Source: Streptomyces violaceorubidus (GTDB taxonomy: Bacteria > Actinomycetota > Actinomycetes > Streptomycetales > Streptomycetaceae). Taken from it: a DNA stretch of 64,000 bases. The translations under genes were made by a program, and so were the position numbers. The DNA is taken from positions 1-64,000 of the forward strand of contig NZ_JODM01000022.1 of the NCBI RefSeq assembly GCF_000717995.1, given 5' to 3'. Shown here piece by piece: positions 56,101 through 62,624 of the stretch (within the stretch, counting starts at the first letter, position 1; every line of letters begins with the position of its first letter). The notes below the pieces were generated by a model. That model saw only the letters and a list, made by a program, of their open reading frames with translations. It searched no databases and was not told where the DNA came from.

Positions 56101-56674
56101 GGCCAAGCGGCTGCGCGAGGCACGGCACGGGGAGACGGTGCTGGTCGCGGGCGCCAAGGCGGCCACCCAGACCCCGCCGGTCCGCTCCGGCCGCCGGGTC
56201 ATCTTCTCCACCCTCGACGACGGCTCCGGCCTGGTCGACCTCGCCTTCTTCGACGACTCCCACGACGCCTGCGCGCACACCGTCTTCCACTCCTGGCTGC
56301 TGCTGGTGCGCGGAGTGGTGCAGCGGCGCGGCCCGCGCAGCCTCAGCGTGGTCGGCTCCGCCGCCTGGAACCTCGCCGACCTGCTGGAGGTGCGCCGGGA
56401 CGAGGGCCTGGAGGGCGTCGCCGCCCGGCTGACCGCAGCGGGCGGAAGCCGGGAGGGCGACGACCCCGAGGGCGGCCCGGCGCGCCGCCGCCTCGCCGGT
56501 TCGGACGGACGGCCCGCGCCGGCCGGGTCCGCGGCCCAGTACCCGATGGAGCAGCGGAAGATCCGCATGTCCACCGGGTACGAGATGCACCCCTGGGCCG
56601 ATCTGCGCCCCGCGGGCGAAGGGCCCGCGGTCGGAAGGAAGTTGTGGCACCAGAGTCCGGGGAGTGCGGGATGA
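53129..56674 (+). CDS. dnaE2: Error-prone DNA polymerase DnaE2
   Basis: The 1181-aa C-family polymerase has an N-terminal PHP domain (FTHLHTVSGFSARYGASHPE), then palm catalytic aspartates in VVLPDIDIDVESARR (~430), YGVVVFHEQIIDIV and GSYGFCKAHAVAFAVPTYQS, and a C-terminal OB-fold region. The DnaE2 subclass is shown by its length, by ASHP in PHP and by linkage to an imuB-like gene. ATG 53129 lies six bases after GGGAGG; GTG 53126 is too close. DnaE2 performs translesion synthesis under SOS control. The next gene overlaps by four bases. Confidence 0.93.
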   Translation: MPGFTHLHTVSGFSARYGASHPERLAGRAIERGMDALALTDRDTLAGTVRFAKACAKAGVRPLFGAELAVAAPEPEPEADRTDTSVRRDRCRTPVRGGAFVDESAPRVTFLARDGARGWADLCRLVSAAHTAEGIPLLSWPDNHADGLTVLLGPDSDVGRALAAGRPDRAARLLAPWREVYGDALRLEAVWHGREGTGPGSLRLASRTVGFAAEQGVRPVLSNAVRYADPGQGEVADVLDAARRLVPIDATGELDSGEAWLKDAGAMRHAAERIVESAGFRRDTAHRLLEQTRATAAECLVDPEDDLGMGAVHFPEPHLVGAGRRTAQRTLASRAAAGMVRHGYDRRRDHREYWERMHHELDIIAHHGFASYFLTVAQVVDDVRHLGIRVAARGSGAGSLVNHLLGIAHADPVEHGLLMERFLSKERVVLPDIDIDVESARRLEVYRAIIGRFGTERVAMVAMPETYRVRHAIRDVGAALSMDPAEIDRVAKSFPHIRARDARAALEELPELKALAGEQERYGRLWGLVEGLDALPRGVAMHPCGVLLSDASLLSRTPVMPTSGEGFPMAQFDKDDVEDLGLLKLDVLGVRMQSAMAHAVAEVKRATGAEVDLDAVPEGDPATYRMIRSAETLGCFQIESPGQRDLVGRLQPSTFHDLVVDISLFRPGPVAADMVRPFIEARHGRAPVRYPHEDLAEPLAGTYGVVVFHEQIIDIVAIMTGCGRGEADRVRRGLSDPESQGRIKVWFAQHATANGYDAETIQRTWEIVEAFGSYGFCKAHAVAFAVPTYQSAWLKAHHPAAFYAGLLTHDPGMYPKRLLLADARRRGVPILPLDVNKSGVAHRIELVSESRSRKPATWGLRLALSDVHGISEAEAERIAEGQPYASLLDFWERARPSRPLAGRLAQVGALDAFGANRRDLQLHLTELHRGARGGRGDQLPLSGGRRTASAGLPDLTSAEKLSAELGVLSMDASRNLMDDHRTFLRELGVVSAKRLREARHGETVLVAGAKAATQTPPVRSGRRVIFSTLDDGSGLVDLAFFDDSHDACAHTVFHSWLLLVRGVVQRRGPRSLSVVGSAAWNLADLLEVRRDEGLEGVAARLTAAGGSREGDDPEGGPARRRLAGSDGRPAPAGSAAQYPMEQRKIRMSTGYEMHPWADLRPAGEGPAVGRKLWHQSPGSAG

Positions 56675-57639
56675 CGATTCTCTGCGTACGTTTCCAGCCG
56701 CCGCCGACGTACGAGGCGGCCCTGCCCCAGCTGCTGGGGCTGTTGGAGGAGTTCACCCCGGTCGTCGAGGCGCTGCCGCCCGACGGAGCGCTGGCCGACC
56801 TGCGCGGCGCCGAACGGTACTTCGGGCGGGACGCCGTGGAACTGGCCTCGGTGATCCGGGTCCGCGCCCTCGCGCTGTACGGCGTGGACTGCGTGATCGG
56901 CGCCGGGCCCGGCCCGATGCTGGCCCGCATGGCGCTGCGCGACGCCCGGCCGGGACTGACCCGCGCGGTGCCCGGCGGCGAGGAGCGGGACTTCCTCGCC
57001 GGCAAGCCCGTCGCCGCGCTGCCCGGCGTCGGCACCGCGACCGCCCGCACCCTGTGCGAGTACGGCCTCGACACCCTCGGCCGGGTCGCCGCCGCACCGC
57101 TGTCCACGCTCCAGCGCCTGGTCGGCGCGAGGACCGGCCGCGAGGTGCACGAGAAGGCCCAGGGCGTCGACCGGGGCCGGGTCGTCCCCAACGGCGTCTC
57201 CCGGTCCCTGGCCGCCGACCGCCCCTTCGACCGCGACGAACTCGACCCCGACCGGCACCGCCGCGCCCTGCTCTCGGCCGCCGGGGAACTGGGCGCCCGG
57301 CTGCGCGCCGTGGACAAGGTCTGCCGCACCCTGACCCTCACCGTCCGCTACGCCGACCGCTCCACCACCACCCGCAGCCGCACCCTGAAGGAGCCGACCG
57401 CGCACTCGGCGGCCCTGACCCGGACCGCGCACGAGATGTACGAGGCACTCGGGCTCCAGCGCGCCCGGGTCCGTACGGTCGCCCTGCGCGCCGAAGGGCT
57501 CACGTCCGCCGAACAGGCCTCCCACCAGCTCACCTTCGACCCCGTGGACGAGAAGGTCCGCCGGATCGAGGAGGTCGCGGACCGCGCGCGGGCGAAGTTC
57601 GGGCCGAGGGCGGTGATGCCGGGGTCGCTGGCGGCGTGA
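56671..57639 (+). CDS. Y-family polymerase-like protein lacking catalytic acids (ImuB-like)
   Basis: The 322-aa protein starts at ATG 56671 after GGGGAG, overlapping the dnaE2 stop. It has the Y-family architecture: a palm-like start, the helix-hairpin-helix PVAALPGVGTATARTLCEYG (~110-129) and a little-finger domain (SRSLAADRPFDRDELDPDRH onward). The active-site acids are missing: ILCVRFQPPP replaces the DMD(A)FF motif and LPPDGALADLRG replaces the S-x-DEA-x-D motif. This is the state of ImuB, the non-catalytic hub of the mutasome that links DnaE2 to the beta clamp, so that role is inferred. It is shorter than typical ImuB. Confidence 0.87.
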   Translation: MTILCVRFQPPPTYEAALPQLLGLLEEFTPVVEALPPDGALADLRGAERYFGRDAVELASVIRVRALALYGVDCVIGAGPGPMLARMALRDARPGLTRAVPGGEERDFLAGKPVAALPGVGTATARTLCEYGLDTLGRVAAAPLSTLQRLVGARTGREVHEKAQGVDRGRVVPNGVSRSLAADRPFDRDELDPDRHRRALLSAAGELGARLRAVDKVCRTLTLTVRYADRSTTTRSRTLKEPTAHSAALTRTAHEMYEALGLQRARVRTVALRAEGLTSAEQASHQLTFDPVDEKVRRIEEVADRARAKFGPRAVMPGSLAA

Positions 57640-57671
57640 GGCCCCCGCGGGTCGGGTGGCCCACGGGGGAG

Positions 57672-57718
57672 TGAGGCGGGTGCCGTCGGCCGGGAGGAGG
57701 TCCTCCACCTGCCTCACC
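57672..57718 (+). terminator. Hairpin after the imuB-like gene
   Basis: Arms 57672-57683 and 57707-57718 pair at 11 of 12 positions, and the 23-nt interior can fold further (GGAGGAGGTCCTCC). It begins 33 bp after the stop codon. Confidence 0.65.
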
Positions 57719-57736
57719 GGCGAGCTGCTGATCACC

Positions 57737-57809
57737 CTCGAAGGCGAACCCGTGCGCGGGCCGATCGCCCTCGAAGGCGAACCCGTGCGCGGCCCGATCG
57801 CCCTCGAAG
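57737..57809 (+). repeat. Direct repeat of a 33-bp unit
   Basis: CTCGAAGGCGAACCCGTGCG begins two 33-bp copies at 57737 and 57770, differing at one base, and a partial third (CTCGAAG) at 57803. The length is a multiple of three, so any reading frame survives copy loss. Confidence 0.9.
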
Positions 57810-57987
57810 CAGCAGCGACGACGCCCTCGTGGACGTGCTGCGGGAGACCGCCGGCCGCGGCGAGCGTGCAGCGCGGCGGTCAGGGCGGCGGGTGACCAAC
57901 GCCCCCACCCCGGCGCACGCCACGCCCACCACCTGCGCCTCGGTCGTCGGCTGACCGGTGACCGAGGCACCCCGGCCCGCACCACGC

Positions 57988-58020
57988 GGGCCCGCCCGGC
58001 CTGAGCCGCCGGACGGGCCC
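57988..58020. terminator. Hairpin downstream of the LPMO gene
   Basis: GGGCCCG-C-CCGG pairs with CCGG-A-CGGGCCC around a 9-nt loop, 42 bp beyond the stop of the minus-strand gene ending at 58062. It is probably that gene's terminator. Confidence 0.65.
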
Positions 58021-58061
58021 GGCGTTCCCCCGCGTTCCCTCGCGTTCCCCCGTGCTCCGGG

Positions 58062-59087
58062 TCAGCGGCCGGTCGTCGCGCGCCGGCGGACCGACGCGAA
58101 CAGGACGGCCGCGCCGAGGGCCAGGGCGGCGGCGCCGCCGACGGCGAGGTAGGGCGTGCCGCTGTCCCCACCGGTCTCGGCGAGGTTCTCGGTGCCCCCG
58201 CCGGCGGCCTTGACCCGGTGGGGTTCGGCGGCGCTGCCGGGGGCCTCGGCCGGGGCGTCCGTCGGGTCCGCCGTGGTCCGCGCGTCCTGGTCGCCGTGAC
58301 CGTGGTGCTCGATCGTCGACTTGTCGGCCGCGGCCGCCAGTTGCTCCTCGGACGGTGCGGAGGCCTCCGGCGCGGGCGCGGCGCCCCCGGCCGTGTCGCC
58401 GGACGCGGGGGCGCCACCGGTGGCCGCACCGGCACTGCCGCCGTCCCCGAAGGAGATGTCCGAACAGGAGTAGAACGCCTCCGGGCTGTCCGAGCGCTGC
58501 CACACCGCGTACAGCAGGTGCTTGCCGGACCGCTCGGGCAGCGTGCCGGAGAACGTGTAGAAGCCGCCCGAGGCGACCGGGTCGGTGGCGGTCGCCACCG
58601 GCGCGGACAGATCGAGGTCGTCCCAGCCGAGCGGCTGCGCCGGGTCGTAGCCGGGCTTGGTGACGTACACCTTGAAGGTGCCCTTGTGCGGGGCGGTCAC
58701 GCGGTACTTGAAGGTGTACGAGCCGCTGCTCACGCCGGTCGCGGGCCAGTCGGCGCGGGCCAGGTCCAGGCCCTTGAAGGCCGGGTCGCCCGCGCTGCAC
58801 AGCTTGCCGTCCGGGATCAGTTCCCGGTGCTTGCCGTCGGCGTTGCCGATGCGGATGCCGTTCCAGTCGTAGAGCGCCTGCGTGCCGCCCGCCGCCACCG
58901 CCGCCCTGCACGCGGCCGACCTCGGGTTCTCGGGTCCCTCGGCGTGGCACTGCGACACCCGGCTGACCGGGTCGCCCATCGAGCCGTGCGCCGAGGCGGG
59001 AGCGGCGGCCAACGTGGTCAGGGCGAGCGGGGCGAGACCGGCGACGGCGACGGCTGCGACCCTGCGGGGCGCGGACGGTGCGGGCAT
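58062..59087 (-). CDS. Cell-wall-anchored lytic polysaccharide monooxygenase (AA10)
   Basis: The 341-aa protein starts at ATG 59087 with GAGGAG six bases upstream. Signal cleavage after ...APASA exposes His34 (HGSMGDPVSRVSQC), one half of the copper histidine brace. The AA10 catalytic domain runs to ~225 (ALYDWNGIRIGNADGKHREL, SYTFKYRVTAPHKGTFKVYV). A Gly/Ala/His linker leads to a sortase signal LAETG (~302) plus a membrane helix and RRR. It therefore oxidises chitin or cellulose while held on the cell surface by a class E sortase. The substrate is unproven. Confidence 0.92.
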   Translation of the reverse strand: MPAPSAPRRVAAVAVAGLAPLALTTLAAAPASAHGSMGDPVSRVSQCHAEGPENPRSAACRAAVAAGGTQALYDWNGIRIGNADGKHRELIPDGKLCSAGDPAFKGLDLARADWPATGVSSGSYTFKYRVTAPHKGTFKVYVTKPGYDPAQPLGWDDLDLSAPVATATDPVASGGFYTFSGTLPERSGKHLLYAVWQRSDSPEAFYSCSDISFGDGGSAGAATGGAPASGDTAGGAAPAPEASAPSEEQLAAAADKSTIEHHGHGDQDARTTADPTDAPAEAPGSAAEPHRVKAAGGGTENLAETGGDSGTPYLAVGGAAALALGAAVLFASVRRRATTGR

Positions 59088-59264
59088 GGGGAACTCCTCG
59101 AACGGTCACTGGGGATGCGGCAACTCGGGCCGGAACCCGTGGGGTTGATCGGCAAGCTAGCCCCAGGAGACCGCGAAATCGCCTGCTGGAGGCGGGTGAC
59201 GGAGATCCTTATGGTCGCGTTAAGGGAGTGCTCAGGCTGGGCTGAGGTAGCTACCGTTCGCGGC

Positions 59265-59732
59265 ATGGAACGACAGCGCGTGCGACCGGCCGCCCTCTCG
59301 GACGTCCCGGCGGTGAAGGCCGTGACCGACGCCGCCTACCACCCCTACGTCGAGCGCATCGGGGTGGTGCCGCAGCCCATGGAGGCGGACCACGCGGCGA
59401 ACGTGGCGGCGGGGAAGGTCTTCGTCACCGACGAGCCCGGCTCGGGCCGGGCGGGACCCGTGGGCCTCGTCGTCGTGGAGGCGCGCGCGGACCACCTCTT
59501 CCTCGACAGCGTCGCCGTCCACCCCGACGCGCACGGCAGGGGAGTGGGGCGGCGGCTGCTGCGGTTCGTGGACGCGCACGCGCGGGCGCTGGGCCTGCGC
59601 GAGGTCAGGCTCTACACGAACGCGATGATGTGGGAGAACCAGGAGATCTACCCGAAGTACGGGTACGAAGTCGTGGAACGCAGAGTGGACGGGCCCTACG
59701 ACCGCGTCCACTACCGCAAACGGCTGCTCTGA
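59265..59732 (+). CDS. GNAT-family N-acetyltransferase
   Basis: The 155-aa enzyme starts at ATG 59265. The acetyl-CoA loop is VHPDAHGRGVGRRLLRFVD (~84-102, motif A) with VRLYTNAMMWENQEIYPKYG following (motif B). The N-terminal part (SDVPAVKAVTDAAYHPYVER) covers the acceptor. The substrate is not predictable. TACCGT at 59252-59257 lies seven bases before the ATG and no ribosome site is present, so the mRNA is probably leaderless. It is divergent from the LPMO gene. Confidence 0.88.
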   Translation: MERQRVRPAALSDVPAVKAVTDAAYHPYVERIGVVPQPMEADHAANVAAGKVFVTDEPGSGRAGPVGLVVVEARADHLFLDSVAVHPDAHGRGVGRRLLRFVDAHARALGLREVRLYTNAMMWENQEIYPKYGYEVVERRVDGPYDRVHYRKRLL

Positions 59733-59756
59733 GGCGTCTCATGCCCGACCTGCCGG

Positions 59757-59891
59757 TCAGCTCTCCGGCCACCAGGTGCGCGCGATGTCCTTGCGGACCT
59801 CCGGGCGCCCCGAGGGGCGCTCGTCGATCTCCTCGCGGACTCGGCGGGCGTCGGTCTTCTTCAGGGGCTTCTGCACGGTCAGACGGCGCAT
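59757..59891 (-). CDS. Conserved 44-aa basic protein
   Basis: ATG 59891 has a strong AAGGAGG six bases upstream. The product is MRRLTVQKPLKKTDARRVRE, then EIDERPSGRPEVRKDIARTW, ending WPES. It is highly charged, probably one helix, and has no signal or membrane part. The good ribosome site, codon bias and compact gene argue that it is real; I believe similar short ORFs occur in many Streptomyces. Function is unknown. It converges on the GNAT gene with 24 bp between stops. Confidence 0.8.
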   Translation of the reverse strand: MRRLTVQKPLKKTDARRVREEIDERPSGRPEVRKDIARTWWPES

Positions 59892-59974
59892 GGCTGCCTC
59901 CTTACGGATCCACCGGGTTCCGCGTTCTCACGGAGGTAGACCCTTTCCCCGAGACTCACTCATCGATGCATCCC

Positions 59975-60033
59975 TGTCAGTGGCGGTTGTCACGTTCTGC
60001 CGCCCGGACTCCGTTGTCAGTGGCGGGTGTCAC
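59975..60033 (+). promoter_or_regulatory. Two TGTCAGTGGC motifs, candidate PafBC (RecA-NDp type) promoters
   Basis: CTGTCAGTGGCGGTTGTCAC (59974-59993) and TTGTCAGTGGCGGGTGTCAC (60014-60033) are 40 bp apart. They match the actinobacterial RecA-independent DNA-damage promoter, TTGTCAGTGGC followed after ~6 bases by a TANNNT -10, with CACGTT and CACCCT in the -10 place. The second copy would start transcription almost at the methyltransferase ATG (60043). Confidence 0.65.
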
Positions 60034-60042
60034 CCTGGGCGC

Positions 60043-60660
60043 ATGAGTGGGAACAGTGACGAAGCGACCGCGCCCGGTGCCGACTGGGACGCGCTGGCCG
60101 CCTCCTTCGACGACGAGCCGGACCACGGCCTGCGCGACGCGGACGTACGCCGGGCCTGGGCCGCCCGGTTGGCCTCCTGGCTGCCCCGGCAGCCCGGTGA
60201 CGTCCTCGACCTGGGCTGCGGCACCGGCAGCCTGTCACTCCTCGCCGCCGAGCAGGGGCACCGCGTCACCGGGGTCGACCTCTCCCCGCCCATGGTGGAG
60301 CTGGCCAGGGCCAAACTCGCCGGTCGTGACGCGGTGTTCCTCGCCGGTGACGCCGCGGCACCGCCCGTGGGCGAGCAGCGCTTCGACGCGGTGCTGGTGC
60401 GGCACGTCCTGTGGACGCTGCCCGATCCCGGCCGGGCCCTGCGCCACTGGCGGCAGCTGCTGCGCCCCTCGGGGCGGCTGGTCCTGGTCGAGGGCGTGTG
60501 GGGGAGCGTCGCCCCGGTCGGGATACCCGCCGACCGGCTCACCGCCCTGCTCGGCCCGCTCGCCGGGCAGGTGCGGGTGGAGCGGCTGTCGGACGACCCC
60601 TCGCTGTGGGGCAAGGAGGTGACGGACGAGCGGTACGCGGTGGTCGCGACGTACGGGTGA
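60043..60660 (+). CDS. Class I SAM-dependent methyltransferase
   Basis: The 205-aa enzyme starts at ATG 60043 and has motif I VLDLGCGTGSLSLLAAEQGH (~50-69), the acidic VTGVDLSPPMVELARAKLAG, and the post-motif RFDAVLVRHVLWTLPDPGRA, the Methyltransf_11 pattern. The acceptor is unknown. Lack of a ribosome site suggests a leaderless message from the damage-type promoter just upstream. A link to DNA damage or antibiotic response is inference from that promoter alone. Confidence 0.87.
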   Translation: MSGNSDEATAPGADWDALAASFDDEPDHGLRDADVRRAWAARLASWLPRQPGDVLDLGCGTGSLSLLAAEQGHRVTGVDLSPPMVELARAKLAGRDAVFLAGDAAAPPVGEQRFDAVLVRHVLWTLPDPGRALRHWRQLLRPSGRLVLVEGVWGSVAPVGIPADRLTALLGPLAGQVRVERLSDDPSLWGKEVTDERYAVVATYG

Positions 60661-60673
60661 GCCGCGCGCCGGG

Positions 60674-61174
60674 CTATGCCAGCAGGCCGGTGAAGCCGTC
60701 CCCGCGGGCCAGCCGCTCCAGGGCGTCAAGGGCGGCCACCGCGGCGGCGGCGGCCCCGGGGTCCCGGTCCGCCAGCCCGCTCCCGGCGAACTCGTCCTCG
60801 TCCAGGCGTCGTACGTCCGTGCCGTCGGCGGAGCGCCACAGGTCCAGGTCCAGGTCCTCGACGACCAGTTCCGTGCCGGTCAGGACGGCGGGGCGGGTGA
60901 TGTCGCAGTACCAGCCCTTCAGCACCCCGGCCCCGGTCCGGACCTCCTTCACCGCGTACCACCGGTCGCGCCAGTAGTACTCGGTGAAGACGTCCCCGGC
61001 CTCGAAGCGCACGAAGCCGAAGTCGCGCACGCCGTCCCCGGCCCAGGGGGCGCGGACGGCGAGGCGGGTGCCGTCGTCGTGCAGCAGCGTCGCCGCGTAC
61101 CGGATCTTCGTACGGCCCGCCTTGACCAGTACGACGCTCACCTCGGTCGTGGGCTCAGCCGAGTTCGCGGACAT
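60674..61174 (-). CDS. DUF402 family protein (FomD/Ntdp-like nucleotide phosphatase)
   Basis: The 166-aa protein starts at ATG 61174 with GGAGG five bases upstream, overlapping the end of the acetyltransferase gene by 20 bases. The DUF402 barrel motifs are DVFTEYYWRDRWYAVKEV, GVLKGWYCDITRPAV and LVVEDLDLDLWRSADG, whose Tyr/Asp/Lys residues bind metal and nucleotide in FomD and in nucleoside tri- and diphosphatases. Hydrolysis of a nucleotide phosphoanhydride is therefore likely. The substrate is unknown. Confidence 0.85.
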   Translation of the reverse strand: MSANSAEPTTEVSVVLVKAGRTKIRYAATLLHDDGTRLAVRAPWAGDGVRDFGFVRFEAGDVFTEYYWRDRWYAVKEVRTGAGVLKGWYCDITRPAVLTGTELVVEDLDLDLWRSADGTDVRRLDEDEFAGSGLADRDPGAAAAAVAALDALERLARGDGFTGLLA

Positions 61175-62081
61175 GGCGCACCTCCGTCGCGCAGATCTCG
61201 TACCCGAGCCACCTGTTGATGGCGAGCATCGGGCCGTTGTCGGTGTCGTTGCCGGTGAGCGCCTCCGTGTACCCGGCTGCGCGGGCCCGGTGCAGGGATG
61301 CGGTCTTGGCGAGCTTGGCCAGGCCCCGGCCGCGCCGCGCGCGGACCGTGCCCGTCATCGCGGTGGAGTACCGGGTGCCGTCGGTGTAGGCGACGCTGAA
61401 GGCGGCCGGGCGGCCGTCGACGACCACGACCGTGGTCAGTCCACGGTCGAGCAGCGGGTGCCGCCAGGTCTCCGCGAGCCAGGCCTCGTAGTCCGTGAAC
61501 TCGACGTCGACGTCGCCCGGTTCGTCCGCCACCGTCTCCGCGTCCAGCTCGAACAGGGGCCGGGGGTCGACCGCGAAGTCGGCGGCGGTGCGCAGTTCGA
61601 CGCCCGGGGGAGGGGACCCGAGGGGAGGGAGCGCGGCGTTGGCCAGGTCCAGCCGGAGGAAGTGCGCGGCGCGTCTGCGCGCGTAGCCGTGCCGCTCGGC
61701 GAAGGCCAGGTGGGCGGGAGCGTCCAGCACCCAGGAGTACAGCTTCGTGGCGCCCTCGCCGGTCAGGTACTCCTCGGCCGTACGCACCAGCAGGCCACCG
61801 GCTCCCCGCCGGACCCGCTCCGGATCGACGTAGACGTTCAGGAAGGCCTGACCGGGCTCCGGGCTGTCGTGCACCAGTCCGATCTGGGCCGTACCGATCA
61901 CCTCCCCGTCCTCCTCCGCGACCAGGGACCGACTCCGGGCGTCCGGGTGGGTGTGGACCAGCCGGTGCACGACGGCTTCGGGCGTCCACAGGATGAACGG
62001 CAGGGCCCGGTGGCGGACCCGGGCGAAGGCCGTGACATCGGCGGGATCGTCGGAACGCAGGTCGCGTACAAGAACGGTCAT
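61155..62081 (-). CDS. Double-domain GNAT acetyltransferase
   Basis: The 308-aa protein starts at ATG 62081 and has two GNAT repeats: the first with VYVDPERVRRGAGGLLVRTA (~90) and the second with GTVRARRGRGLAKLAKTASL (~248) followed by TGNDTDNGPMLAINRWLGYE. In such tandem enzymes often only one half is active; here the second keeps the better acetyl-CoA loop, the first having RRGAGG in place of RG.G. TAGCGT (62090-62095, minus strand) lies eight bases before the ATG, so the message is probably leaderless. It is operonic with the DUF402 gene. Confidence 0.87.
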   Translation of the reverse strand: MTVLVRDLRSDDPADVTAFARVRHRALPFILWTPEAVVHRLVHTHPDARSRSLVAEEDGEVIGTAQIGLVHDSPEPGQAFLNVYVDPERVRRGAGGLLVRTAEEYLTGEGATKLYSWVLDAPAHLAFAERHGYARRRAAHFLRLDLANAALPPLGSPPPGVELRTAADFAVDPRPLFELDAETVADEPGDVDVEFTDYEAWLAETWRHPLLDRGLTTVVVVDGRPAAFSVAYTDGTRYSTAMTGTVRARRGRGLAKLAKTASLHRARAAGYTEALTGNDTDNGPMLAINRWLGYEICATEVRHVRELG

Positions 62082-62152
62082 GGGGGCGCACGCTACGGCT
62101 GCCGGACGGTCGGGTGCCTCTCATTTTCGCGGGGATACGGGACAATCGCCGG

Positions 62153-62518
62153 GTGACCTTGAAGATCCGTATCGACGACGGCACGCCGCCCTACGAGCAG
62201 GTGCGCGCGCAGATCTCCGAGCAGGCGCGGTCGGGCGCGCTGCCGGTCGGGTACCGGCTGCCCACCGTGCGCGGCCTGGCCGAGTCCCTGGGGCTCGCCG
62301 CGAACACGGTCGCCAAGGCGTACCGGGCGCTGGAGGCGGACGGGGTGATCGAGACGCGGGGGCGCAACGGCACGTTCGTCGCTGCCGCGGGCTCCGCGGC
62401 TCAGCGGGAGGTTGCCGCGGCGGCCCGGGGGTATGCCGAGCGGGCTCGGCGGCTCGGGCTCAGCGAGGGGGACGCGCTCGCCGCGGTGCGGGATGCCCTG
62501 CGGGCGGCTTACGGGTGA
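62153..62518 (+). CDS. GntR-family transcriptional regulator, YtrA type
   Basis: The 121-aa protein starts at GTG 62153, with GACAAT at 62141-62146 as a possible -10 (leaderless). The winged helix is YEQVRAQISEQARSGALPVG then LPTVRGLAESLGLAANTVAK and YRALEADGVIETRGRNGTFV. Only a ~40-residue helical tail follows, as in the short YtrA subfamily, which usually represses adjacent ABC transporter genes. No such genes are adjacent here, so the regulon is elsewhere or is the gene itself. It is divergent from the GNAT gene. Confidence 0.9.
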   Translation: MTLKIRIDDGTPPYEQVRAQISEQARSGALPVGYRLPTVRGLAESLGLAANTVAKAYRALEADGVIETRGRNGTFVAAAGSAAQREVAAAARGYAERARRLGLSEGDALAAVRDALRAAYG

Positions 62519-62540
62519 GCGCTGTTCGGATTGGGGTTGT

Positions 62541-62624
62541 TCGTCGGCCGCGGGCTCGCTGTGGCTGGTCGCGCCCGCGCGGCGGAGCCGCAAATGTCTC
62601 AGTCCCGCGCCCCCTCAGGGCGCG
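62541..62624. repeat. Dispersed Streptomyces intergenic repeat ending in a hairpin
   Basis: The stretch with GCTGTGGCTGGTCGCGCCCG and CGGCGGAGCCGCA, ending in a 7-bp stem CGCGCCC/GGGCGCG (62606-62624), matches a short sequence family I remember from many Streptomyces intergenic regions. It acts as a terminator after the GntR gene and overlaps the end of the convergent DUF72 gene. Confidence 0.6.

Larger units (their letters stand above)
57640..58061. other. 422-bp region with hairpins and a tandem repeat; no assignable gene
   Basis: A 79-codon frame (57656-57895, GTG start) reads LTGELLITLEGEPVRGPIAL twice through the repeat but has no family I recognise. Another frame after the repeat reads SSDDALVDVLRETAGRGERA and stops near 57955, so this could be a decayed gene. 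Flanking hairpins at 57672-57718 and 57988-58020 are probable terminators. Confidence 0.5.

Noticed and set aside
57530..58435. 301-codon minus-strand frame across the imuB end and the LPMO gene
   Set aside because: Arg/Pro-rich shadow translation overlapping two well-supported genes in other frames.
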